From: Nitrospinae bacterium RIFCSPLOWO2_12_FULL_45_22
GTDB lineage: Bacteria > 2-12-FULL-45-22
DNA length: 6,259 nt
Direction of reading: 5' to 3'
Assembly (NCBI GenBank): GCA_001803565.1
Contig: MHDQ01000206.1
Span: 1 to 6,259, forward strand
In this document: positions 1 through 5,197 of the stretch, one piece after another
Position numbering within the stretch: the first letter of the stretch is position 1
Layout: the number at the start of each line of letters is the position of its first letter
The notes under the pieces: generated by a model
Told to the model about the DNA's origin: nothing
Seen by the model: only the letters and a program-made list of their open reading frames with translations
Databases searched by the model: none
Made by a program: the position numbers and the translations under genes

Positions 1-76
1 CCTTTCCATTGCCATAAGCCCGGGTTCCAAATAAAGTTTGTATTTATAAAACTTTAGGTATTGAACGATCCAGTCA

Positions 77-108
77 CACTATGCCTGCTCAGTTCGAGAG
101 GCATAGTG
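77..108. repeat. Hairpin-forming inverted repeat in the left-edge cassette
   Basis: CACTATGCCT (77-86) is perfectly complementary to AGGCATAGTG (99-108). CTC (88-90) and GAG (96-98) extend the stem inside it, leaving G87 bulged and a five-base loop. A weaker outer pair, AAGCCCGG (16-23) with CCGGGCTT (127-134), encloses it. There is no T-run after the stem, so it does not look like an intrinsic terminator. It could be an RNA structure or a decayed attC, since a single bulged base on the left arm is attC-like. I could not find clean RYYYAAC and GTTRRRY ends around it. Confidence 0.5.
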
Positions 109-146
109 ATGATATCGTAGCACCTGCCGGGCTTGATCCATTAGTT

Positions 147-362
147 TTAAATTGGTATCCGGTCTGAATTTTCTATTGTTTTCCATAAGTAATAGAATAT
201 ATAATATCCAAGGCTAATTTTCCATTTTTGATCCTCTAATATAAAAATAGCGGGAATTTTTTGATTTTTATAGTCGCTATAAATAGAATATTTTCCATTT
301 ATTCTAACTTCCTTCGGACTTCGCTCCGCTCGGTCGGTTGGCACGGAAAATTGCATAAGCAA
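147..362 (-). CDS. Possible reverse-oriented small ORF, 71 codons, unknown
   Basis: I do not recognise this ORF. Its first 18 codons lie inside the attC at 302-407, which is odd for a real gene. The rest, past the attC, is AT-rich coding sequence with a protein-like composition: many Tyr, Ile and Lys, two Trp, and a run reading IPAIFILEDQKWKIS. The plus strand over the same bases is full of stops. Possible ATG starts are at 362 and 356; no clear ribosome-binding site was found. The stop lies about six bases from a candidate left cassette boundary near 141, so the ORF would fill a cassette of about 260 bp in reverse. It may be a genuine reversed cassette gene, a fragment of a longer gene, or chance. 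Confidence 0.3.
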   Translation of the reverse strand: MLMQFSVPTDRAERSPKEVRINGKYSIYSDYKNQKIPAIFILEDQKWKISLGYYIFYYLWKTIENSDRIPI

Positions 363-407
363 TTTCCGCCCCCAACCGACGGCGGCTCATCCCGCTGGCC
401 GTTAGAC
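302..407 (+). other. attC recombination site (long, 106 bp)
   Basis: The outer ends are TTCTAAC (302-308) and GTTAGAC (401-407). Between them GTCGGTTGG (333-341) pairs with CCAACCGAC (372-380), and GGAAA plus TTGC (345-354, with A350 unpaired) pairs with GCAATTTCC (359-367). The left arm also carries a small CGGA/TCCG hairpin around 315-326. The site closes the cassette to its left. The recombination point is G401|T402, and cassette 1 begins at 402. It is longer than the other sites here, but within the range known for attC. Confidence 0.85.
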
Positions 408-429
408 TCCGCAGAGTGAATTGCGGACG

Positions 430-436
430 AGGAGGT
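430..436 (+). promoter_or_regulatory. Ribosome-binding site deciding the cassette 1 start
   Basis: AGGAGGT sits five bases before the ATG at 442. This near-perfect site favours ATG 442 over an in-frame TTG at 421, which would add only seven residues and lie upstream of the site itself. Confidence 0.85.
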
Positions 437-441
437 ATCTC

Positions 442-2148
442 ATGAGTAATTATCTAGTCCTTGACGTTGAAGCCCAAAATCCTGTGGTTAAGCAGCATGT
501 TAAACGCGTGGCGAATCGCACATATCGTCTTCCGGAATTTCAAAGAACGTTTGTTTGGGACAACGATCGGGTCTTGAAGCTCTGGGACAGCCTTTACCGC
601 GGGTTTCCAATCGGCCAACTCATGTTGTGGAAGCCAGATAGTGAGGACTTTCCAATGCGTGGCTTGGGCCGTAATCAAGCAGAGTTGCAGTCTAATGGAC
701 AATGCGAGGCCATCATTGACGGCCAACAACGATTGACCGCATTGTATCTGGTTCTCACTGGTGACATCCGACTTAGATTTGACTTGGAGAGGGACCGCTT
801 CACCTATAGTGAGGGCGAGAACTGCTTGCGCCTTGATGTTCTTCGTGACCTCGATGGTCGGCCAATAGAATTCGATGACGCTGCTGGTCGCCAGTTTTTC
901 AACCGCCACGCTACCGAAGCTCAAAGAAGTACATTTGGCCTAGTAATTGATCATCTCAATGGAATTCTTACAGAGAGACAACTCCCTTCTCAACTTATCA
1001 AGTCAGCTAACTATGCCACAGTCCTCGGGGTATTCAAGCGCCTAAACCAGCAAGGAGAACCTTTGAACGAAGCGCAACTTACCTTGGCAGGAATCTCCCC
1101 CCACTGGCCTGGTGTCTTTCGCCGGACGTACTCGCTCTTGCTCCGGATGAACTCAGAGATGGGTTTCGACCGAGCTGATGATCCCACATTCGTTTTCCAA
1201 GTCTGGACAGCAGTGCACACGCAACAGCACCTTATCAGACACCTCGCTCCCGAAGATGAGCGTTCAAAATACAAGAGGCTCGTCGACCAACGCCTCTATG
1301 AAGATTCTTGGTCACGAACAGAGCGTGGTATCAGTAGTCTTATCGAGATCATGCAACGTGATCTTGACCTAACTAACTTTCAGTTCATCAAGGCATACTA
1401 CCCCCTTCAAGTCGTCGCTCACTACCTTGCCTCACACGATGAACCAAGTGATGAGGAGATCAAATCGCTTCGTCGTTGGCTCATCCTAAGTCTCGTTTCT
1501 GGTCGTTACCACGAGAGCGCCTTGAGTAAGTACGGGGCTGACATCAAGGCCACTACGGAAAAGAAGTCTCTTCAAGACCTGTTTAGCCACAAGGGGAATG
1601 TACTTGACCCGGCGATAGTGCAAACTACTCTTGTCGATACTGACCGACTACTAAGTGCTACGTTTCGTTCCGCATACGTCACTCTTCTATATCTCATTTC
1701 CCGACAACTCGAAGCTACCGACTGGATGAAAACGGAAATTAAAGTCGGAGAACAACTTGAAGATGGGCCGTGGCACTTTCATCACATCTTTCCTGATGAG
1801 AGGTTCGATGGAGAACGTGCTCGGCTCAGGGATGAACTTGAGGATGCACAGTCAAGAGGTGACCACGAAGTCGCCAGAACTCTGGAGCAGGAACGCCAGC
1901 GACTTGAGGATCGAGTTGCATCAGTTGCAAATCTTGCATTCCTAATCCCACCGACTAACCAGAGCATCGGGAATCGTGCGCCGATTGATTATTTGGCAGA
2001 ACTTGCTTCAACGCCGAGCGGTCGTAAGGCGCTTGAATCGCAGCTTGTGCCACTTGATCCAGATCTTTGGAAACAGCCCGCGTTTGAGTTGTTCCGACGT
2101 CGCCGCTGTGAGCTGATCGTAGCGAAGGCAAAGGAGCTCTTCTTTTGA
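442..2148 (+). CDS. DUF262/DUF1524 protein, GmrSD-like modification-dependent nuclease candidate
   Basis: This is a 568-residue cytoplasmic protein. The N-terminal DUF262 domain shows LPEFQRTFVW (30-39), GFPIGQLMLW (54-63) and the hallmark IIDGQQRLTAL (91-101), the nucleotide-using ParB/Srx-like motif. A typical FKRLN motif follows at 198-202. The C-terminal part has a DUF1524 HNH-type centre: FHHIFP (446-451), then NLAFLIPPTNQSIGN (497-511), giving candidate catalytic His447/His448 and Asn497/Asn506. A charged, probably coiled segment (about 455-490) separates the two halves of the HNH. GmrSD and SspE relatives use NTP to cut modified phage DNA, and single-chain DUF262-DUF1524 fusions are common. 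A role in restricting foreign DNA is inferred from family only, and no substrate can be read from the sequence. Both domains look complete, without a frameshift. The attC begins 18 bases after the stop. Confidence 0.9.
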   Translation: MSNYLVLDVEAQNPVVKQHVKRVANRTYRLPEFQRTFVWDNDRVLKLWDSLYRGFPIGQLMLWKPDSEDFPMRGLGRNQAELQSNGQCEAIIDGQQRLTALYLVLTGDIRLRFDLERDRFTYSEGENCLRLDVLRDLDGRPIEFDDAAGRQFFNRHATEAQRSTFGLVIDHLNGILTERQLPSQLIKSANYATVLGVFKRLNQQGEPLNEAQLTLAGISPHWPGVFRRTYSLLLRMNSEMGFDRADDPTFVFQVWTAVHTQQHLIRHLAPEDERSKYKRLVDQRLYEDSWSRTERGISSLIEIMQRDLDLTNFQFIKAYYPLQVVAHYLASHDEPSDEEIKSLRRWLILSLVSGRYHESALSKYGADIKATTEKKSLQDLFSHKGNVLDPAIVQTTLVDTDRLLSATFRSAYVTLLYLISRQLEATDWMKTEIKVGEQLEDGPWHFHHIFPDERFDGERARLRDELEDAQSRGDHEVARTLEQERQRLEDRVASVANLAFLIPPTNQSIGNRAPIDYLAELASTPSGRKALESQLVPLDPDLWKQPAFELFRRRRCELIVAKAKELFF

Positions 2149-2166
2149 GGGCAACGACTTTGCGGA

Positions 2167-2226
2167 GTCTAACAAGGGCATGCACCTGACGGGCTTTGCC
2201 CGCAGGTGATGCCCATGCCGTTAGGT
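2167..2226 (+). other. attC recombination site (60 bp, textbook fold)
   Basis: GTCTAAC (2167-2173) and GTTAGGT (2220-2226) bound a near-perfect hairpin. GGGCAT (2176-2181) pairs with ATGCCC (2209-2214), CACCTG (2183-2188) with CAGGTG (2203-2208), and CGGGC (2190-2194) with GCCCG (2198-2202), around a TTT loop. G2182 and A2189 are left unpaired on the same arm, as the extrahelical bases that orient IntI recombination are. It belongs to cassette 1; the exchange point is G2220|T2221. Confidence 0.95.
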
Positions 2227-2230
2227 TTCA

Positions 2231-2237
2231 GGGAGGA
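2231..2237 (+). promoter_or_regulatory. Ribosome-binding site deciding the cassette 2 start
   Basis: GGGAGGA lies four bases before GTG 2242, just inside the cassette. It supports GTG as the start, in place of the in-frame ATG at 2206, which falls within the preceding attC and would be lost whenever the cassette moves. Confidence 0.75.
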
Positions 2238-2241
2238 CAAC

Positions 2242-3000
2242 GTGGATCAGCTATATCGCCAAGCACTAGAGATGATGGGCATAGCTTTTGATGCTTTGTC
2301 CCGCAAAGTAGGCGACCCTAAGCGGCAGCCGATGGGTGATGGGTATGTGTACCGTTACAAAGAGAAGTCGATTTATCAGGCGATCGTCCAGAAGTTAGCT
2401 AGAGTGATTACCGGACTACAAGCGATAAGCCTCCTGAATAAGGCTGGCCGCCTTCAAGAGCAGGCAGCATTGCAAAGGACCCTCGATGAATTCGAGGAAG
2501 ATATTGCCTTTTTGTGCTTTGGAATAATTTTCAACGAGATAACCGATCTACACAGAGAATACTTGGCCGCGTTCTATGAAGAGGAATTCGATGATCCGGA
2601 AAGCGCAATTCGCTCTACGCAAAAGCGTCCGATGATACCTAGAAGGAAAATCCTGGCATTTGTAAGTAAAGATAGGGGTACCGGTTACGATCAAAGCTCG
2701 ACAATAGAGATTGGGAGAACTATTAGTAAAATGTATTCTGGCTATGTTCACGGAGCATCTCCCCAATTAATGGAACTCTATTTTGGCAACCCTCCGCGAT
2801 TCCAGTTATCAGGCGGAGCCGATTCGCCTTTTTACGAAGATCACTTGGAGGATTTGCTCAACTACTATTATCGATCCATACTCTCGTTTGCATTTGCAGC
2901 TAAAGCCTTCGGTGAAGAAGCCCTATTCGGGAGAGTCCGCGACTATTCAGGGGAGTTTGCTGTCGCTTCCGGCCGCGAAAATCAGCTCCGTGAAACATAA
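2242..3000 (+). CDS. Unknown cassette protein, 252 aa, mostly helical
   Basis: I do not recognise a family with confidence. With the GTG start the protein has 252 residues, no signal peptide and no clear membrane segment. It reads as largely alpha-helical: an N-terminal helix with Met and Leu heptads, a basic YRYKEKSIYQAIVQKLARV stretch, an acidic LDEFEEDIAFL helix, an EEEFDDPESA acidic patch followed by a basic RRK segment, and a SGYVHGAS motif near residue 180. A long helical layout with one conserved-looking His near the end loosely recalls DUF5677-type proteins, but this is a resemblance only. The stop is followed directly by the cassette's own attC, with three bases between them, and the leader is only 21 bases. 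It is a complete cassette gene that probably needs an outside promoter. Its function is unknown. Confidence 0.85.
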   Translation: MDQLYRQALEMMGIAFDALSRKVGDPKRQPMGDGYVYRYKEKSIYQAIVQKLARVITGLQAISLLNKAGRLQEQAALQRTLDEFEEDIAFLCFGIIFNEITDLHREYLAAFYEEEFDDPESAIRSTQKRPMIPRRKILAFVSKDRGTGYDQSSTIEIGRTISKMYSGYVHGASPQLMELYFGNPPRFQLSGGADSPFYEDHLEDLLNYYYRSILSFAFAAKAFGEEALFGRVRDYSGEFAVASGRENQLRET

Positions 3001-3003
3001 GAA

Positions 3004-3062
3004 ACCTAACCCGCCACTCCAGCGGACGCGAAAAACCGCGCCGCTGATTTAGGTTGTTAGAA
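3004..3062 (+). other. attC recombination site (59 bp)
   Basis: The ends are ACCTAAC (3004-3010) and GTTAGAA (3056-3062). CAGCGG (3020-3025) pairs with CCGCTG (3041-3046), and CGCG (3027-3030) with CGCG (3037-3040), leaving A3026 unpaired. The inner stem resembles that of the site at 4797-4853 but not the one at 2167-2226. It belongs to cassette 2; the exchange point is G3056|T3057. Confidence 0.92.
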
Positions 3063-3078
3063 CTAGAAATAGAGAGTG

Positions 3079-4248
3079 ATGTTAGTAACAAGAATCATAG
3101 GAAAGTGCCCCGGATGCAAAAGAGAAAATTCATTTGGTAATGTGAATATTAATCAAAATTTGTTGCTCCGCGGATGTATTCATTGTGATTATTCAATACA
3201 AATTCCATTGCCAGCGCTTTCTAAGAAGATCATATATTTGGATCAGTTTTTCCTATCGCATGCCTTTAGAGAAAATTTAGAACAATTTGTTGAAGCGGCA
3301 AATATTATAGCTGAATTGGCACATGCACAACTTATTATCTGCCCTTGTTCACCAATTCATAAAACCGAAACGCTTCAGTGGAGGCACTCGCAGAAGGAAC
3401 AACTTTTAGAATTCATAAAAAAGACATCGCGGGGCAACGAATTCAATCCCGAGTATAGGATAAAGAGGGCGCAAATAACCAATAGCTTTAAAAGGTTTCT
3501 TGAAAACGACGAAAAGGTGCCATCGATTAGCCTACGTGATGCCTTACCAAGAGAGATTAATAACTGGGAAGATTATTTTTGGATTGATGTGAAAGGACTT
3601 CCTGAAGATACAGAAAGAATAAGAAAATCTAAAGAAGACTCAGTTGCCCAGCTCGTAGGACTATTTCAAAATTGGCGAACTCAAAATACAACTTTTGAGC
3701 AAGACCATCAATTCGAATTAATTGATGGTGCAAAAATATATATACAATTATACATTGAAATGGCTCAGCGTCTAGCCAATGGTGATTTTACGACTCTATT
3801 AGAATCGCCCATGATTGTTGAGACTCTATTGTATTTTGATAAAGACGAAATGGATATACAAAATCGCTTGAATCGAGTGATTGGTTTTTTTAAGTCGAAA
3901 TATTATTATGAGGTGCCGTGTGAATATATTTCATCTGGATTATTTGCCGCATTGAAACAGAAAGTAAAAAATGGGCACTACGTTAATGAGGAAAAAGCCA
4001 AGAAAACACTCAGTGGCATCTTTTATGATATTAGTTTTATTTCCACCTATGCTCCATATTGCGATGCCATGTTCATTGACAACCCAATGATTGATCTCGT
4101 CAAAGAACCGAAGCTAAATTTAGAAGAGAGATTTAATACTAAGTTTTTTGCCAGGAAAACCTGGAATGAATTTATAGACTATCTCACAAAGATTAAAGAG
4201 CAGAAAAGCCAGGAAATAGACTGGGGCCTCAGTCTTGTTCATGTATAG
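3079..4248 (+). CDS. Zinc-ribbon plus PIN-like domain protein, putative RNase
   Basis: The product has 389 residues. An N-terminal zinc ribbon is visible as CPGC (10-13) and CIHC (33-36). A PIN-like pattern follows: IIYLDQ with Asp55, a segment ICPCSPIHKTET ending at Glu97 and Thr98, and a late SFISTYAPYCDAMFIDN block with Asp329 and Asp334 (Asp317 lies just before it). These acidic residues would form the metal site of a nuclease. A long, charged, helical middle part (about 100-300) separates them. Family knowledge suggests RNA cleavage by a PIN-like fold; the target is unknown and the assignment is by motif only. I start at ATG 3079; GTG 3076 is one codon earlier. The ribosome-binding site is poor (GAGAG, too close). 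The gene is distinctly AT-rich compared with cassette 1, which points to a separate origin. It lacks an obvious antitoxin partner in the cassette. Confidence 0.85.
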   Translation: MLVTRIIGKCPGCKRENSFGNVNINQNLLLRGCIHCDYSIQIPLPALSKKIIYLDQFFLSHAFRENLEQFVEAANIIAELAHAQLIICPCSPIHKTETLQWRHSQKEQLLEFIKKTSRGNEFNPEYRIKRAQITNSFKRFLENDEKVPSISLRDALPREINNWEDYFWIDVKGLPEDTERIRKSKEDSVAQLVGLFQNWRTQNTTFEQDHQFELIDGAKIYIQLYIEMAQRLANGDFTTLLESPMIVETLLYFDKDEMDIQNRLNRVIGFFKSKYYYEVPCEYISSGLFAALKQKVKNGHYVNEEKAKKTLSGIFYDISFISTYAPYCDAMFIDNPMIDLVKEPKLNLEERFNTKFFARKTWNEFIDYLTKIKEQKSQEIDWGLSLVHV

Positions 4249-4256
4249 GTAAATTG

Positions 4257-4316
4257 TTCTAACCAATGGATAGCAGGGAGGCTCGCTCCTAGCGCCCCAC
4301 ACCCAAATCGTCAGAA
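4257..4316 (+). other. attC recombination site (degenerate right end)
   Basis: The left end TTCTAAC (4257-4263) is clean. The right end is either GTCAGAA (4310-4316) or CTTAGAA (4319-4325); each differs from GTTRRRY at one base. The arms pair only loosely, with a short GGAG/CTCC hairpin near the middle. Position, spacing and the following cassette gene still support an attC that closes cassette 3. Recombination here may be weak. Confidence 0.7.
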
Positions 4317-4330
4317 TGCTTAGAATGCTT
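4313..4330 (+). repeat. Tandem 9-bp repeat at the cassette 3/4 junction
   Basis: AGAATGCTT occurs twice without a gap (4313-4321 and 4322-4330). The repeat straddles the attC right end, so it gives two possible cassette 4 starts nine bases apart. It may be a scar of imprecise recombination or slippage. Confidence 0.85.
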
Positions 4331-4336
4331 AAGGAG
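4331..4336 (+). promoter_or_regulatory. Ribosome-binding site of the cassette 4 gene
   Basis: AAGGAG stands seven bases before ATG 4344, a strong and well-placed site that begins directly after the 9-bp repeat. Confidence 0.8.
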
Positions 4337-4343
4337 AAATCTT

Positions 4344-4670
4344 ATGTCATGGTATAAAATTACAATCTCGGCGCATCAAACGAATTTCGGGGAACATGGG
4401 AAAATCCAGGATCAGTTTGAAAAGATCTTTATTGTTATACAAAACCGACAAGACGTAGCTCTCTTTAGCAGCGGTTGGTCCCATTCAGACACGTTTAATA
4501 TATATTTTACACCGGCTTGTACGTCACACCCCGCAATGAAAGCTCTTATGGATAGTTACGGTGCGACTCCTTGTGACGAGCCTACCCGAGAGACTGAAAG
4601 TGAATTGAGCCTGCTTGTTGGTGAATCAAATAGATGGAGGAACCATATCTGGTCACCGGATCTTTCTTAA
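4344..4670 (+). CDS. Small cassette protein of unknown function, 108 aa
   Basis: This is a soluble protein of 108 residues with no signal peptide or membrane segment. It opens with MSWYKITIS, likely a first beta strand. A helix follows with IQDQFEKIF, then DVALFSSGW, a strand-like FNIYFTPACTSHPAM, a helix and turn MKALMDSYGATPCDEP, and LSLLVGE near the end. The alternating alpha/beta layout and the sharp motifs (ALFSS, YFTP, YGATPCDEP, LLVGE) look like a compact conserved single-domain family, of the kind often listed as hypothetical proteins in proteobacteria. I cannot name it or give a function. The gene has a strong ribosome-binding site. It is followed by 126 AT-rich bases without a gene before its attC, an unusually long tail compared with the other cassettes here. 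Confidence 0.85.
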   Translation: MSWYKITISAHQTNFGEHGKIQDQFEKIFIVIQNRQDVALFSSGWSHSDTFNIYFTPACTSHPAMKALMDSYGATPCDEPTRETESELSLLVGESNRWRNHIWSPDLS

Positions 4671-4796
4671 AAGGACCTAATAGGATTTTGTCTATTTGCA
4701 ATTACACAAAGTCAACTTCTCTATACACAAAAAAACGAGAGGCCAAAAGCATAAGACGTTAAATATGATGATCTTGTTTGATCAAAGTAACAAAAA

Positions 4797-4853
4797 TTCT
4801 AACGAATTTCTCCAGTGGACTCGGTTCCCTCGCCGCTGAAAAATTCGTTAGAG
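4797..4853 (+). other. attC recombination site (57 bp)
   Basis: TTCTAAC (4797-4803) and GTTAGAG (4847-4853) mark the ends. TCTAACGAATTT (4798-4809) pairs perfectly with AAATTCGTTAGA (4841-4852), and CAGTGG (4813-4818) pairs with CCGCTG (4833-4838) through one G-T wobble, with A4819 unpaired. It closes cassette 4; the exchange point is G4847|T4848. Confidence 0.92.
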
Positions 4854-5115
4854 GGCTGTATTATGATGAACCTCCGTTATCCGGAGCTAAGCGCAACGAT
4901 GAGGAGATATTAACCTGAAACCGGCATATAGACTAATCTAGAAGGTATAACTCTTTGCTGATAAAGGGAAAAAGCCATATGATATTTGCTGTCTAGACAG
5001 CAAAAGCTTATGTAGCCATAAATTGACTAATATTAGCTAATTATTTCTTTCAGGTATTATTATTTACTATAAAATTAAAGATTAATAAATATATTTTTTA
5101 TAAATAGGTAGAAAA
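4854..5115. other. Region without a convincing gene: cassette 5 start and AT-rich spacer
   Basis: The region begins with the first bases of a fifth cassette. The only ORF placed like a cassette gene is 4863-4913, 16 codons (ATG ATG, preceded by GAGGG), which is too short to call. A CTCCG/CGGAG mini-hairpin lies inside it. After that come a perfect palindrome (4985-5004) and strongly AT-rich sequence up to the transposase leader. No second attC end was found. The cassette is therefore either interrupted by the insertion sequence or the array ends here. The left end of the insertion sequence may itself lie in this stretch. Confidence 0.6.
4985..5004. repeat. Perfect 20-bp palindrome
   Basis: TTTGCTGTCTAGACAGCAAA is self-complementary over its whole length, with no loop. 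It is not followed by a T-run on the plus strand. Gapless two-fold symmetry is typical of operators for dimeric regulators or of protein recombination targets. No gene for such a protein is visible nearby. Confidence 0.9.
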
Positions 5116-5196
5116 GCGATCTCCAATCCTGTAAAATAAGCATATTAGGAGATTAAATTTAGTATATAATCCTATTCTACACAGAAGGGAGATCGC
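5116..5196 (+). promoter_or_regulatory. Inverted repeat able to sequester the transposase ribosome-binding site
   Basis: GCGATCTCC (5116-5124) is perfectly complementary to GGAGATCGC (5188-5196), which covers the Shine-Dalgarno GGAG of the transposase. The left half also nearly pairs with ATTAGGAGAT (5143-5152), with one bulge, giving an alternative fold. RNA from the element's own promoter would start after the left half and stay open, whereas read-through RNA from outside would fold and block translation. This arrangement is known from other insertion sequences and is inferred here. Confidence 0.55.
5165..5170 (+). promoter_or_regulatory. Probable -10 box of the transposase promoter
   Basis: TATAAT is an exact consensus -10, 28 bases before the start codon, so transcription would begin near 5177. 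No good -35 box is found 16-18 bases upstream, so the promoter is probably weak, as is usual for transposase genes. Confidence 0.55.
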
Positions 5197-5197
5197 C

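Larger units (their letters stand above)
1..4853 (+). mobile_element. Integron gene-cassette array (partial, at least four complete cassettes)
   Basis: Five attC-like sites recur at gene ends in the same orientation. Cutting each between G and TT of its GTTRRRY end gives cassettes at 402-2220, 2221-3056, 3057-4310 and 4311-4847, each with a single plus-strand gene followed at once by its own attC. A further cassette lies to the left (up to 401), and another starts at 4848. The attC sites are not copies of each other, which favours an array built from varied sources over a Vibrio-type array of near-identical repeats. No integrase gene or attI is present. Gene orientation places them to the left. 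What is seen is the site architecture; that it is an integron rests on established knowledge of attC structure. Confidence 0.9.

Noticed and set aside
1-57. Open plus-strand frame at the left edge as the tail of a gene
   Set aside because: Only 18 codons before a stop, with no motif; this length is expected by chance.
421-441. TTG start for the DUF262 gene, seven codons upstream
   Set aside because: The strong AGGAGGT site at 430-436 lies inside this extension and is placed correctly for ATG 442.
454-924. Minus-strand 156-codon ORF inside the DUF262 gene
   Set aside because: The opposite strand encodes clear DUF262 motifs over the same bases, and the antisense translation has no recognisable domain.
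2206-2241. ATG 2206 as the start of the cassette 2 gene
   Set aside because: It falls inside the preceding attC, mostly belonging to another cassette; GTG 2242 has a proper ribosome-binding site within its own cassette.
2167-4853. attC hairpins read as intrinsic terminators or as a CRISPR array
   Set aside because: The hairpins lack a following T-run, differ in sequence, and are spaced by whole genes; the conserved RYYYAAC/GTTRRRY ends identify attC.
4863-4913. 16-codon ORF at the start of cassette 5 as a gene
   Set aside because: Its position and ribosome-binding site are right, but it is too short and has no recognisable features; it is kept only as a note.
4945-5060. A sixth attC starting at GTATAAC
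   Set aside because: The left core has a mismatch, no GTTRRRY end follows before the transposase leader, and the arms do not pair.
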